From assembly GCA_017642695.1 (NCBI GenBank), contig JAEPQD010000002.1, positions 496,001 to 560,000 of the forward strand: a DNA stretch of 64,000 nucleotides, given 5' to 3'. Within the stretch, counting starts at the first letter, position 1, and the number at the start of each line of letters is the position of its first letter. Made by a program: the position numbers and the translations under genes. Positions 8,289 through 20,587 of the stretch are shown here, piece after piece. Below the pieces are notes generated by a model. The model searched no databases, had not been told where the DNA came from, and saw nothing but the letters and a program-made list of their open reading frames with translations. The DNA comes from Parvibaculum sp. GTDB taxonomy: Bacteria > Pseudomonadota > Alphaproteobacteria > Parvibaculales > Parvibaculaceae.

Positions 8289-8320
8289 GGGCGCCGCCGC
8301 GGGTTGCGGGCGGCGTCCTT
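8289..8320. terminator. GC-rich hairpin between converging genes, probable bidirectional terminator
   Basis: A 10-bp stem (8289-8298 with 8309-8318, one G-T pair) lies 8 bases after the TPR stop and 6 bases before the end of the converging 659-residue gene. Pyrimidine-rich tracts follow on both strands (CCTTTCCTC; CTTCTCTCT), but neither is a pure T-run. Confidence 0.5.
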
Positions 8321-8323
8321 TCC

Positions 8324-10303
8324 TCAGAAGCCGAACATGTGATCGAGGCAGAAGCTCTTGTCGCTGTTGACGAGGCCGTGGAAACCGAAGAGGCGGCAGG
8401 TCGTGTCGCGGATGATGACATAGCCGGTGCCGCCCATGCGTTCGCGTTCTTCCGCGCTGAACATTTCCGACAGGCGCCAGTGGAAGGAACCGCCGCAGGC
8501 AATCTCGACCTTCTTTTCGGCGACGGGCTTGCCGTCCGCGTCGTGGAGGATAAGGAGTGTCGAACTCTTCGGGTGCCAGTCGCTCGATGCCGGATAGATC
8601 AGGTGGCAGAGCGTGTCGAGCGAACCTTCCTCGAGCGCCGGTCCGGCGATCCTGAGAAAGAGGCGTGTGGTGAGCCCCGGCGGCTTGTTGGTGTAGCTCT
8701 GCGGTTCGTCCTTGTAGATCACGGCGGTATTGTAGATATGCGCGCCGAAGATCGTTTCTGCGCGGTGTCCGCTCGATTTCTGCTCGAAGCGGCCGAGTGC
8801 GTGCAGCCAGCCGTTTGCCTCGCCGCCTTCGCGGAAGTCATACAGAAACTCGACATGGCCGTAGCCCGAAGGGAGCTTCAGCGCCTCCGCCTTCATCCAT
8901 TTCTCGATATCGATCTCGACGCTTTCGCGGCGGGGAATGCGGCCCAGATATTTCGAGGCCACGACCGTACCGTCGGCATCGATCATTTCGGCGCGGAGCG
9001 GCAGCTCGTGCTCGTCGCGCGCCATCGGCGTCGGCAGCATGACGGTCTCGAACTTGTCGCGTGGCAGCACGGGCAGCGGCATGATGTAGCCCTTGCCCAT
9101 GTGTTTCTCGAGGCCGGGAATGTCCGGGTTCGGCTTCAGGTCGGTGCGTTCGACATTGGCATGCGCGATGCGACGCTGGCCGCCTTCGCGCTTGACCTCG
9201 TAGCGAGGCCGCACGAAATAGCGCCCGGCGACGACCTCTATCTGGTCCGGCCACTTGGCATCCGGCAGAAGGCTTTCGACGGGAATCCCGCGTGTGCCGA
9301 AGGGCGGAATTTCGTCCTCGTACCAGGCGACGTCCTGGGCACCCATGATGTTGAGGCCGACGGTGCGTGGCGGGATCGGCATCGGATGTGAGTTCTGTAC
9401 GAAAAGCGTGACGCGTTCATCCGCCTCGCCCGCCGGCATGCCCGCGTAATAGTCCGCTGGCCAGGCATTGGCGTCATGGCTGCAGGAAAGCGCGAGGCCG
9501 TTCTCGCCATACATGTCGAGCGCGTATTTGACGACGTCGTGGCCCTTGATGCGCACGGCGTGAATGAAAAGCGAGCCGGTGAAGTCATCCAGGCCGAAGC
9601 GGGTCCGCACCTCGGCACTGTCGATGGTGAAGGGCGCGCCGGGTCCCGGCAACGTTTCGCGCCACTCGGCTAGCTGCTCGCCCGTTTCGCTGAAAAGGCA
9701 GAGCCACAGTTCAGGATTCTCCGCACCGTGCAGCGCCCAGTAGTTTGCGCTCGCGACGCGGGTATGCATCCCGTCATGACCGTTCGCGCCCTTCTTTTCG
9801 CGCATCAGCGCGAAGTTGGTCGCGAAGTTCATGGGGTCGAGATAGTTCGACTTGTTGGTCAGCATGTCATCCGGCAGGCGGATTTCGTCGAGCGTTGCAA
9901 CGCGCGCGCCGTCCGGGAAGACATGCTGGATGGAAGGCAATGTCTTCTGCGCATCGAAGAGGAGGACGAGCACGGCCTTTGCGCCAGACGTCTTCATCGC
10001 GCTGACGGGCTTCGCATTGTGACCCAGAAAGGTGCCGCCCAGGTCCTCAACGCGCTGGACGTAGTAGCCCGCGATGTCGAGGCGGCCGAGATCGTAGTAG
10101 GCGTGAACATTGCCGATCGTGCCGGTCGGATCATAGACCGCGACGGGGCCGGTCTTCGCGAGATCCGCGATCAACGCCTGTCCCTTCGGTGCGGTCAGCG
10201 GGTGACCGAGTGCCTTGAAGAGCGTTGCGCCGCCCGCATTGTTGCCTGGCCGCCAGCCATGCGAAAGATCTGCGTTCTTGAAGGTTTCGATCTGCAGGGT
10301 CAT
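8324..10303 (-). CDS. Conserved-looking hypothetical protein, 659 aa, coupled to an oxygenase
   Basis: I do not recognise a named family. There is no signal peptide or membrane segment. Residues about 1-150 look like a mixed alpha/beta domain (KAVLVLLFDAQKT, VYDPTGTIGNVHAYYDLG). The remainder is beta-rich and appears to contain three related units, each with an acidic-Gly turn followed by alternating hydrophobics: ETGEQLAEWRETLPG…FTID, ADGTVVASKYLGRIPR…VEID and ADGKPVAEKKVEIACGG…WRL. Its ATG overlaps the TGA of the upstream 2OG-Fe(II) oxygenase gene by 4 bases (ATGA), implying translational coupling and a shared role, possibly as the hydroxylated substrate or an adaptor. That role is inference. 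Confidence 0.75.
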   Translation of the reverse strand: MTLQIETFKNADLSHGWRPGNNAGGATLFKALGHPLTAPKGQALIADLAKTGPVAVYDPTGTIGNVHAYYDLGRLDIAGYYVQRVEDLGGTFLGHNAKPVSAMKTSGAKAVLVLLFDAQKTLPSIQHVFPDGARVATLDEIRLPDDMLTNKSNYLDPMNFATNFALMREKKGANGHDGMHTRVASANYWALHGAENPELWLCLFSETGEQLAEWRETLPGPGAPFTIDSAEVRTRFGLDDFTGSLFIHAVRIKGHDVVKYALDMYGENGLALSCSHDANAWPADYYAGMPAGEADERVTLFVQNSHPMPIPPRTVGLNIMGAQDVAWYEDEIPPFGTRGIPVESLLPDAKWPDQIEVVAGRYFVRPRYEVKREGGQRRIAHANVERTDLKPNPDIPGLEKHMGKGYIMPLPVLPRDKFETVMLPTPMARDEHELPLRAEMIDADGTVVASKYLGRIPRRESVEIDIEKWMKAEALKLPSGYGHVEFLYDFREGGEANGWLHALGRFEQKSSGHRAETIFGAHIYNTAVIYKDEPQSYTNKPPGLTTRLFLRIAGPALEEGSLDTLCHLIYPASSDWHPKSSTLLILHDADGKPVAEKKVEIACGGSFHWRLSEMFSAEERERMGGTGYVIIRDTTCRLFGFHGLVNSDKSFCLDHMFGF

Positions 10304-10947
10304 GCGGTTTCCCGGGTGGCGCGGTTGCCGAACGGGTTGAGGCGCTTCAGCGTCGAGGTGAAGCGATGGCGGCGCTGCTCATGCGCGACCACGTCTTCAT
10401 CCGTAACCCAATTCATCTGAATTGCACGGCGCTGGCCTTCGAAGGGCTCATGGCCGTGCCACGACTTGTCGGAACGCTTGAAGATGAGAAGCGTGCCGCC
10501 ATTGGGCGAGACTTCCTCAGCCGCATCCTCGAGGTCCGTGCCGGAACGGAGAATGCGCAGGCGACCGCCGCCCGCTTCCCAATCCTGATTCAGATAGAGC
10601 AGCACGGTGATGATCTTCGATTCCGTGTCGGTGTGAATCTTGCCGTTGTTGCGCGCGCAGTAGCCGCGCACGGTGAACATGGTCGGACGATCGGTGAGGT
10701 CGACGCCGAACTTCTCCTCGATGGCTTCGCGGAACTCCGGCCCGTTCATCTCGTCGAGCAACTGGCCGAAACTGCCATAGATGTCGAGCTCGCTCGGCGG
10801 GATGGAGCCGGTCGACTGGATGTTCGGGAAGTCGGCGATCACGCTGTCCAGCGCCTTGCCCGTCACGAAGGCGGGCACCACGAGATATTCGTAAGGCTCG
10901 GTCTTCAGAGGTGTGGCGCGCAGCGTGTCGATGTCGATCAGGCTCAT
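10300..10947 (-). CDS. 2OG-Fe(II) oxygenase (prolyl-4-hydroxylase-like)
   Basis: A 215-residue non-haem iron dioxygenase. The metal triad is visible as H105-x-D107 (GKIHTDTES) and a distal histidine in KSWHGHEPF (H164 or H166). The 2-oxoglutarate-binding arginine is in GQRRAIQMNW (R173/R174). The double-stranded beta-helix strands IITVLLYLNQDW and GGRLRIL are typical of the P4H-like fold. The start at 10947 (MSLIDIDTLR) is preferred because the upstream extension is compositionally poor, though the ribosome-binding site is weak. It is the first gene of a pair whose second member overlaps it by 4 bases. Substrate unknown. Confidence 0.82.
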   Translation of the reverse strand: MSLIDIDTLRATPLKTEPYEYLVVPAFVTGKALDSVIADFPNIQSTGSIPPSELDIYGSFGQLLDEMNGPEFREAIEEKFGVDLTDRPTMFTVRGYCARNNGKIHTDTESKIITVLLYLNQDWEAGGGRLRILRSGTDLEDAAEEVSPNGGTLLIFKRSDKSWHGHEPFEGQRRAIQMNWVTDEDVVAHEQRRHRFTSTLKRLNPFGNRATRETA

Positions 10948-11075
10948 GATGCCGTCTGCCTTGTCTATGCCGCCCGTCGTCCGGGCGCCTTGTTCTAGCT
11001 CGCGGAAGATGATGCGGAGCTTAACGTGGCTGCCGCAACGTCCCAAATGTCGCGGCAACGAATTGCCGCACCTGG

Positions 11076-12113
11076 TTAACCCTTTTTCGATTGCGCTCTT
11101 TTTGCAGCGAAGCGCGCCGCTATCGCATCCGCGATCTCCTCGGTAGCATTTAATGGCTCGTACACCCAGCTTTCAAGCTCGCCCCGGAACGGGCGCGCGG
11201 CGCCTGTGGCATAGAGAGCATCCAGAAAACGGCGGAATTTCGGTGAGCCGCCTTCGAGTTCCACCACGTAGACGGGTTTTCCCGTAAATGCGGCCTCACC
11301 TGCCATGTTGACCGAGTCGCAGGTGACGATGACGGCGTCGGCGAGGCCGAGAAAGCCGAAATAGGGGTTGGCGCCGGTGCCATCCCAGACGATCGCGGGC
11401 TTCTCCTTCAGCGCTTCTTTCAGGATCCGGGTCTGCCGCTCGCCGGTGCGGCGCGACGGGGTGACCATCAGACCGGTGCCGTGGCGTTCGGCGATGGCGG
11501 CGAGGTCGGCCGCGAGACGCGCGGCGACGTCTTCCGTCAGCCGGTAAACGGCATTGGTGCCGCCGATCAGCACGGCGATGCGCGGATGCGGCAGATGCGC
11601 GACCTGCGGCGCAAAGAGCGCGGCTTCTTCCGCGAGGCGCTGCCGCGTCAGGCGGTGCGGGGAAAGGGCGGTCGAGAGCACGTTCGGACCTTCAAGCCGG
11701 TCATGCGCAGGGGCCCAGACAAAATCGAACCTGGCCGGATCGATGCGCGGGTCCTGCAGGATCGCGATGAAGGTTCGTCCGCCGGATTTCCTGCGGACCA
11801 TGCGGGCATAGGGAATCGACTGGCGGCCTGAGGCGATCAACAGATCCGGCCAGGGCGGGGCAACCGTCTCGTTCGGCTGGGCCGGGCCCCAGGGTGCCAG
11901 CCATTTGAACGGCGGGGAGGGCGAAACGCGCTTTACCTCCGGAGCGAGCCCGAGCGCTTCGGCGACGCCGATCACCTGGCTCTCGAAGCCTGCCATGCCA
12001 TTTGTCAGCACCCAGCAGGAGGTGCCTGCGGGGAGGCGGCTATGGGAGGGCGGCGCCCCGGTTTCGGTCATATTCGTGCGCTGTCCGGTAATATTATTGC
12101 TGAATCGCGGCAT
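11076..12113 (-). CDS. Mitochondrial fission ELM1-family protein (DUF1022)
   Basis: A 345-residue protein of the ELM1/DUF1022 family, found in alphaproteobacteria and in plant mitochondria. Recognisable parts are CWVLTNGMAGFESQVIGVAEALG near the N-terminus, LIASGRQSIPYARMVRR, AVLIGGTNAVYRL, and the glycosyltransferase-B-like C-terminal segment VIVTCDSVNMAGEAAFTGKPVYVVELEG. The fold suggests a nucleotide-sugar-type transferase, but the bacterial biochemical role is unknown. A shorter start at about 12071 (MTETGAPP) is possible. It is divergent from the Lrp-type regulator. Confidence 0.82.
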   Translation of the reverse strand: MPRFSNNITGQRTNMTETGAPPSHSRLPAGTSCWVLTNGMAGFESQVIGVAEALGLAPEVKRVSPSPPFKWLAPWGPAQPNETVAPPWPDLLIASGRQSIPYARMVRRKSGGRTFIAILQDPRIDPARFDFVWAPAHDRLEGPNVLSTALSPHRLTRQRLAEEAALFAPQVAHLPHPRIAVLIGGTNAVYRLTEDVAARLAADLAAIAERHGTGLMVTPSRRTGERQTRILKEALKEKPAIVWDGTGANPYFGFLGLADAVIVTCDSVNMAGEAAFTGKPVYVVELEGGSPKFRRFLDALYATGAARPFRGELESWVYEPLNATEEIADAIAARFAAKRAQSKKG

Positions 12114-12186
12114 CTTTCAGAGTAAGTAAATCGCCAGAAGCCACAAGTCACGCCGGAAAGGCGCTCCGGCGCGCGGGAGGGAACCG

Positions 12187-12672
12187 ATGAAGCGGGCCAA
12201 GCTCGACCATATCGACCTGCAGATTCTCGCCGAGCTTCAGGCCGACGGGCGGATCACCAATGTCGATCTCGCCTCGCGGGTCGGGATTTCCGCGCCACCC
12301 TGTTTGCGCCGTGTCCGCGCGCTCGAAACGGCGGGCTTCATCAAGGGCTATCACGCCGATCTCGACGGGCGCGCGCTCGGCTTCGAGGTGACGGTTTTCG
12401 CGATGGTCGGACTGCACAGCCAGGCGGAAGCCGACCTCAAGGCCTTCGAGGCGCAGGTCGCGACCTGGCCGCTCGTGCGCGAGTGCCACATGCTGAACGG
12501 CGAGATCGACTTCATATTGAAGTGCGTCGCGCCCGACCTTTCCACCTTCCAGAGCTTCCTCACCGAAAAGCTCACGCCCGCGGAGAATGTTGCGAGCGTG
12601 CGCACCTCGCTCACCATCCGCCGCTCGAAGCACGAACCGGGTGTGCCGGTGGAAACGCTGGAAGAGGATTAG
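12187..12672 (+). CDS. Lrp/AsnC-family transcriptional regulator
   Basis: A 161-residue feast/famine regulator. The N-terminal helix-turn-helix (LDHIDLQILAELQADGRITN, DLASRVGISAPPCLRRVRALE) covers about residues 5-55, followed by a RAM ligand-binding domain (about 75-155; VTVFAMVGLHSQ, VRECHMLNGEIDFILKC). The GAGGGAACCG just before the ATG serves as ribosome-binding site. It diverges from the ELM1-family gene and converges on greA with an 8-base gap. The effector (probably an amino acid) and targets cannot be inferred. Confidence 0.9.
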   Translation: MKRAKLDHIDLQILAELQADGRITNVDLASRVGISAPPCLRRVRALETAGFIKGYHADLDGRALGFEVTVFAMVGLHSQAEADLKAFEAQVATWPLVRECHMLNGEIDFILKCVAPDLSTFQSFLTEKLTPAENVASVRTSLTIRRSKHEPGVPVETLEED

Positions 12673-12679
12673 GCGCGGC

Positions 12680-13153
12680 CTACTTGAACCTGATTTTCAG
12701 GATTTCGTAGCTCTTGCCGCCGCCGGGCGTCACGACTTCCACACTGTCGCCGACCGATTTGCCGATCAGCGCACGGGCGATGGGGGAGGTGATGGAGACG
12801 CGGCCCTTCTTCACGTCGGCTTCGATCTCGCCGACGATCTGGTAGGCCACTTCCTCGTCCGTGTCCTCGTCCACGAGGTCGACGGTCGCGCCGAACTTCA
12901 CCGTATCGCCGGAGAGTTTCGTCACGTCGATCACGTCCGCGCGGGAAATCTTGTCTTCAAGCTCCGCCACACGGCTCTCATTGAGGCCCTGCTGCTCTTT
13001 CGCGGCGTGATATTCGGCATTTTCACTGAGATCGCCATGCGCGCGGGCCTCGGCGATCGCCTTGATGATGCGCGGCCGCTCCACGGACTTCAGAAACCTG
13101 ATCTCCTCTTCCAGGGACTTGTAGCCCTCGGAAGTCATTGGAATCTTTTCCAT
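12680..13153 (-). CDS. greA: Transcription elongation factor GreA
   Basis: A 157-residue secondary-channel factor that stimulates RNA cleavage by backtracked RNA polymerase. The N-terminal coiled coil (about 1-75) carries the acidic tip around [13 protein letters not shown], the catalytic region of GreA, and is followed by the FKBP-like C-terminal domain ([28 protein letters not shown]). Length matches the family. It lies downstream of carB on the same strand with a 171-base gap containing its own candidate promoter. Confidence 0.96.
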   Translation of the reverse strand: MEKIPMTSEGYKSLEEEIRFLKSVERPRIIKAIAEARAHGDLSENAEYHAAKEQQGLNESRVAELEDKISRADVIDVTKLSGDTVKFGATVDLVDEDTDEEVAYQIVGEIEADVKKGRVSITSPIARALIGKSVGDSVEVVTPGGGKSYEILKIRFK

Positions 13154-13278
13154 TTCTCTCGACGATCTCTCTTGCAGTTGCGGTGCCCGCGCGTTGTCTC
13201 ACGGGCCGTTTCGTCTTGCGCCTGATGAAAATCCCGCCGGGCTCCGTCCGGGAACCCATGTGGCGGGACAACAGGCTG

Positions 13279-13308
13279 ATTGTGGGCGACGGCGTTGGCG
13301 CCCGTCAA
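13279..13308 (-). promoter_or_regulatory. Candidate greA promoter
   Basis: On the minus strand TTGACG (13303-13308) is followed after 18 bp by CACAAT (13279-13284), about 126 bases upstream of the greA start and just beyond the carB stop. This would allow greA to be expressed independently of carAB. Confidence 0.45.
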
Positions 13309-13324
13309 ATGCGATTTGCGGGCT

Positions 13325-16564
<3,240 letters not shown>

Positions 16565-16567
16565 AGC

Positions 16568-17776
16568 TTAACCGCGTGCCTCCTCGATCAGCTTCACGAA
16601 GCGTTCGAAGAGGTAGTGTGAATCCATCGGGCCCGGAGAGGCCTCGGGGTGATACTGGACGGAGAAGACGGGCTTGCCCTTGAGGCGGATGCCGCAATTC
16701 GATCCGTCGAAGAGCGAGACATGCGTCTCTTCCAGGTCGCTTCCAAGGCTTTCGCGCGAGACGGCGAAGCCATGGTTCATCGAGGTGATCTCGACCTTGC
16801 CGGTCGTGTGGTCCTTCACGGGGTGGTTCGCGCCGTGATGGCCCTGGTGCATCTTCTCGGTCGTCGCGCCGAGCGCCAGCGCCAGCATCTGATGACCGAG
16901 GCAGATGCCGAAGACGGGCTTGCCGCTCTCGACGAGCTTCCTGATTTCCGGCACGGCGTATTCGCCGGTGGCGGCCGGGTCGCCCGGGCCGTTCGAGAGG
17001 AAGACGCCGTCCGGGTTCATGGACAATATGTCTTCCGCCTTGGTTTCGGCGGGAACGACGGTCACTTCGCAGCCCGCGCTTGTGAGGCAGCGAAGGATGT
17101 TCCGCTTGATGCCGTAGTCGATGGCGACGACGCGGTGCTTCAGTTCATGGCCGGGCTCGTAGCCGCAGCCCCATTTCCAGCGCGCTTCGTTCCAGGTGTA
17201 GCTCTGGCCGCAGGTCACATCCTTCACGAGGTCGAGGCCGACCATGCCGGGCCAGGCCTTCGCCTTTTCGAGCAGGGCGGGGACATCGAAATTGCCCGAC
17301 GGGTCATGCGCGATGAGGCCGTCGACCGAGCCCTTTTCGCGGATGCGGCTCGTCAGCGCGCGTGTGTCGATGCCGCTGAGGCCGATGATGCCGCGCGTCT
17401 TCAGCCATGCATCGAGATGCTTCGCCGAGCGGTAGTTCGAGGGCTGGGTGATGTCCGCGCGGATGACCATGCCGCGGACGCCCGATGTCGAGGCGAGGTT
17501 CGAGGTCTCGATGTCTTCGTCATTCGTGCCGACATTGCCGATATGCGGGAAGGTGAAGGTGATGATCTGGCCGGCGTAGGAAGGATCGGTCAGGATTTCC
17601 TGATAGCCCGTCATCGCCGTGTTGAAACAGACCTCGCCGACCGCCTCGCCCGTTGCGCCGACGCCGCGCCCCTGAAGCACCGTGCCATCCTTCAGGACGA
17701 GGAGGGCGGTCGGCTTTTCGGTCGCGGTCATGTCTCTGGCTCTCGGTTCGGGCGTTGCGGGCGAGGGGATGCTCAT
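16568..17776 (-). CDS. carA: Carbamoyl-phosphate synthase small subunit (glutamine amidotransferase)
   Basis: A 402-residue subunit that hydrolyses glutamine and channels ammonia to CarB. The N-terminal domain has VGEVCFNTAMTGYQEILTDPSY. The class I amidotransferase domain has the nucleophile in GICLGHQML and the His/Glu pair in YHPEASPGP. The start at 17776 is supported by GGGGAGGAG ending 6 bases upstream. A shorter ATG at 17731 lacks such a site. It is first in the carAB operon. Confidence 0.97.
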   Translation of the reverse strand: MSIPSPATPEPRARDMTATEKPTALLVLKDGTVLQGRGVGATGEAVGEVCFNTAMTGYQEILTDPSYAGQIITFTFPHIGNVGTNDEDIETSNLASTSGVRGMVIRADITQPSNYRSAKHLDAWLKTRGIIGLSGIDTRALTSRIREKGSVDGLIAHDPSGNFDVPALLEKAKAWPGMVGLDLVKDVTCGQSYTWNEARWKWGCGYEPGHELKHRVVAIDYGIKRNILRCLTSAGCEVTVVPAETKAEDILSMNPDGVFLSNGPGDPAATGEYAVPEIRKLVESGKPVFGICLGHQMLALALGATTEKMHQGHHGANHPVKDHTTGKVEITSMNHGFAVSRESLGSDLEETHVSLFDGSNCGIRLKGKPVFSVQYHPEASPGPMDSHYLFERFVKLIEEARG

Positions 17777-17947
17777 GCCGACTCCTCCCCGGAACTCTGC
17801 GCGGCCTTGGGCACACGCCGTTCCGTGGCGGCTTTCGTCGACACCTTCATACTGGCAACTCCAGGGGAGGAACGCGCCCGTCAGGAACAGGCGCGCGGCT
17901 TGGTGCGCCTCGCGCGGACAGACCCGGTTTCCCGTTGAATTTGGCGG

Positions 17948-17976
17948 ACACTAAGGGATCGCCCGATTTCCGTCAA
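17948..17976 (-). promoter_or_regulatory. carAB promoter; region 17777-18139 otherwise without genes
   Basis: On the minus strand TTGACG (17971-17976) and TAGTGT (17948-17953) are separated by exactly 17 bp, a strong sigma-70 match. The predicted leader to carA is about 165 bases. I see no riboswitch or leader peptide in it. The opposite side of the region (17980-18139) holds the upstream sequence of the yqeY gene, with no clear promoter. Confidence 0.65.
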
Positions 17977-18139
17977 GCGGGCTTACGCTCAAAAAAGATC
18001 AATGAAATCAAACATTTACAAAGGGCGTGGCGACGCGCTCCAGCATTGCGCGCCTCAGGGCTTTGGTTTAGCGTGTCGCCGATTCCGGGGGCGCGTGATC
18101 CGTATGCTGCGGCGCTCCCTTTTCATCGGAGACAAGGCA

Positions 18140-18604
18140 ATGACCCAGAGCCTGCGCGAAAGCATCAAGCAGGGGCTGACCGAGGCCACGAAAGCGCAGG
18201 ACAAGCGCCGCATGGCAACGCTGCGTCTCATCCAAGCGGCGCTGAAGGATCGCGACATTGCGGGCCGGACCGACGGGCGCGACGCGGGCGTGAGCGATGC
18301 CGAGATCCTCGACGTCCTCTCCAAGATGGTGAAGCAGCGCCGCGAGTCGATCGGCATCTACGAATCGGCCGGGCGCATGGAGCTTGCCGAGCGCGAGAAG
18401 GAAGAAGTCGAGATCATCGAGAGCTACATGCCGAAACAGCTCTCCGAGGAGGAGACGGCCGCCGCCGTCGAGGCCGTGATCTCGGAAACGGGTGCCGCCA
18501 GCATCAAGGACATGGGCCGCGTCATGGGCGAACTCAAGAAGCGCCACGCCGGTCAGATGGACTTCGCCAAGGCAGGCGCGCTGGTGAAAGGGAAGCTGGC
18601 TTAA
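18140..18604 (+). CDS. GatB/YqeY domain-containing protein
   Basis: A 154-residue YqeY-type protein. This alpha-helical domain is also found at the C-terminus of GatB and is thought to contact tRNA. Typical segments are LRLIQAALKDRDIA, ILDVLSKMVKQRRESIGIYE, ESYMPKQLSEEE and IKDMGRVMGELKKRHAGQMDFAKA. The start at 18140 is chosen because GGAGACAAGG lies just upstream and the sequence further upstream is not protein-like. It lies between carA (divergent) and dnaG (70 bases downstream), a gene order common in alphaproteobacteria. Role in this organism unknown. Confidence 0.9.
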   Translation: MTQSLRESIKQGLTEATKAQDKRRMATLRLIQAALKDRDIAGRTDGRDAGVSDAEILDVLSKMVKQRRESIGIYESAGRMELAEREKEEVEIIESYMPKQLSEEETAAAVEAVISETGAASIKDMGRVMGELKKRHAGQMDFAKAGALVKGKLA

Positions 18605-18673
18605 GGCCGACTCGCTTCAATCCGGGGCGGGTGGCAGAATAGCCGCCCTTATGCCATCGGAGCGGCTTCCCCC

Positions 18674-20587
18674 ATGTCCTTCCCCAAAGGCTTTCTCGAC
18701 GAATTGAAAGGGCGCATCCGCGTCTCTGAAGTCGTTGGCCGCAAGGTGAAGCTGACGCGGCGGGGGCGCGAGTTCGTGGGCCTCTCGCCCTTCTCCAACG
18801 AAAAGAGCCCGAGCTTCACGGTGAACGACGACAAGCAGTTCTATCACTGCTTCTCGTCCGGCGAGCATGGCGACGTCATCAAGTTTCTCGAGAAGACAGA
18901 GAACCTCTCCTTCATCGAAGCGGTCGAGCGGCTTGCTGCCGAAGCCGGCATGGAAATGCCGGAGCGCGATCCCTTTGCGGCGGAGCGCGACAAGGAAGCG
19001 GCGACGCTCATCGACGTGATGGAGATGGCCGCGCAGTTCTTCCAGCAGAAGCTGCAGGAGGGGGCAGGTGCGGAAGCGCGGGCCTATCTCGAACGGCGCG
19101 GCGTGAAGGGCGTCACGCTTGACCGGTTCGGCATCGGCTATGCGCCGGGCGACGACCGCGCGGACCGCACGGCGCTCCTCAAATATCTCAAGTCGAAAGA
19201 CATCACAGTCGAGCAGATGGCGGAAGCGGGGCTCGTCATCGCGGGGCCGGACATCGCCGAGCCTTACGACCGCTTCCGCAACCGCGTCATGTTTCCGATC
19301 GCCGATGCGCGCGGCCGCGTTATCGCGTTCGGAGGGCGCGCGCTTTCGGCGGACGCAAAGGCGAAGTATCTCAACTCGCCCGAGACGCCGCTCTTTCACA
19401 AGGGCCGCGTCCTCTACAATCTCAATCGCGCGCGCAAGCCCGCGCATGACGAAGGCACGGTGATCGCCGTCGAGGGCTATATGGATGTCGTCGGGCTTGC
19501 GCAGGGCGGCATCGATCATGCCGTCGCGCCGCTCGGCACCGCGCTCACCGAAGACCAGATCCAGCTTCTCTGGCGCATGGCGCCCGAGCCCGTCCTCTGT
19601 TTCGACGGCGACAAGGCGGGGCTCCGCGCCGCCTATCGCGCGGTCGAGCGCGTGCTGCCGCTGCTGAAGCCCGGCCATTCGCTCCGTTTCGCGCTGCTCC
19701 CCGAGGGCAAGGATCCGGACGATCTGGTGCGCGAGGAAGGCGGAGACGCGATGCGCGACATTCTCGCCAGGGCGCGGCCGCTTTCGGACATGCTCTGGGA
19801 GAAGGAGACCTCGGCGGGCCAGTGGGACACGCCGGAGCGCCGCGCCAAGCTCGAAGCCGATCTTGAGGCTGCGGTCGCCGCCATCGGCGATCCGAAAGTG
19901 CGCGGCCATTATGCCCAGGCCCTGCGCGAGCGCGTTTCGACGTTCTTTGGCGGCGCGCGGCGGTCCCAGGCCCGGCCGGGGGGGTACGGGCAGGGCGGCT
20001 ACAGGAACAATGAGCGCTTCGGCAACCGGTCTTTCCGGGGCCGGGGAGGGTTTGGCCGGGGCGAGACCTATATGCCGCCGGTGAGCCCGGAACTCCGCCG
20101 TTCGGCGCTCGCCAGCGGCGGCGCGGGCGATGGTGGCAGGGAGGGACTTCTGCTCCTCACCCTCCTTAACCACCCGGAACTCTTGGAGAATTACGCAGAG
20201 GATATCTCGCGAATCGAGATACGGACCCCGGCGCTTGACAGATTACGCAATGAAATCATAGATATAGCGGCCCTTCATGCGCCTCTTGAAAGGGAAGCGT
20301 TAAAGGGCCACTTGCTGAGCAGGAATTTGGCGGAAATCGCCCGGCGGCTGGAGGTCGGCACGGCCTTCAGAAGCGATCGTTTTGCATGGCCCGATGCGGC
20401 GGCGGACGAGGCGGAAGCAGGCTTCCTCCACACGCTTGCGCGGCACCAGCGCGCCATCGGGCTGGAAGCGGAACTGAAAGCCGCCGAGCGCGCGCTCGCG
20501 GAAGACATGACGGAAGAGAATTTTGCCCGCCTCCGGGCCATCCATGCGCAGCTTGAGCGCACGGAAACGGCGGACGGGCTTGGTTAG
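18674..20587 (+). CDS. dnaG: DNA primase, with degenerate zinc-binding motif
   Basis: A 637-residue primase that makes RNA primers at the replication fork. The N-terminal zinc-binding domain has the right fold (GLSPFSNEKSPSFTVNDDKQFYHCFSSGEHG as split segments) but three of the four CHC2 ligands are replaced: S38 for Cys, S41 for His, C59 kept, S62 for Cys. The TOPRIM core is intact (E267 in EGYMDV; D311/D313 in FDGDKAG). A Gly/Arg-rich linker of about 40 residues (roughly 430-470) separates the core from the DnaB-binding C-terminal domain. It lies upstream of rpoD, as in the macromolecular-synthesis operon. Confidence 0.96.
   Translation: MSFPKGFLDELKGRIRVSEVVGRKVKLTRRGREFVGLSPFSNEKSPSFTVNDDKQFYHCFSSGEHGDVIKFLEKTENLSFIEAVERLAAEAGMEMPERDPFAAERDKEAATLIDVMEMAAQFFQQKLQEGAGAEARAYLERRGVKGVTLDRFGIGYAPGDDRADRTALLKYLKSKDITVEQMAEAGLVIAGPDIAEPYDRFRNRVMFPIADARGRVIAFGGRALSADAKAKYLNSPETPLFHKGRVLYNLNRARKPAHDEGTVIAVEGYMDVVGLAQGGIDHAVAPLGTALTEDQIQLLWRMAPEPVLCFDGDKAGLRAAYRAVERVLPLLKPGHSLRFALLPEGKDPDDLVREEGGDAMRDILARARPLSDMLWEKETSAGQWDTPERRAKLEADLEAAVAAIGDPKVRGHYAQALRERVSTFFGGARRSQARPGGYGQGGYRNNERFGNRSFRGRGGFGRGETYMPPVSPELRRSALASGGAGDGGREGLLLLTLLNHPELLENYAEDISRIEIRTPALDRLRNEIIDIAALHAPLEREALKGHLLSRNLAEIARRLEVGTAFRSDRFAWPDAAADEAEAGFLHTLARHQRAIGLEAELKAAERALAEDMTEENFARLRAIHAQLERTETADGLG

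Noticed and set aside
17777..17947. Leader peptide or pyrimidine riboswitch upstream of carA
   Set aside because: No short frame with Arg-codon runs and no terminator-like hairpin was found in the leader.
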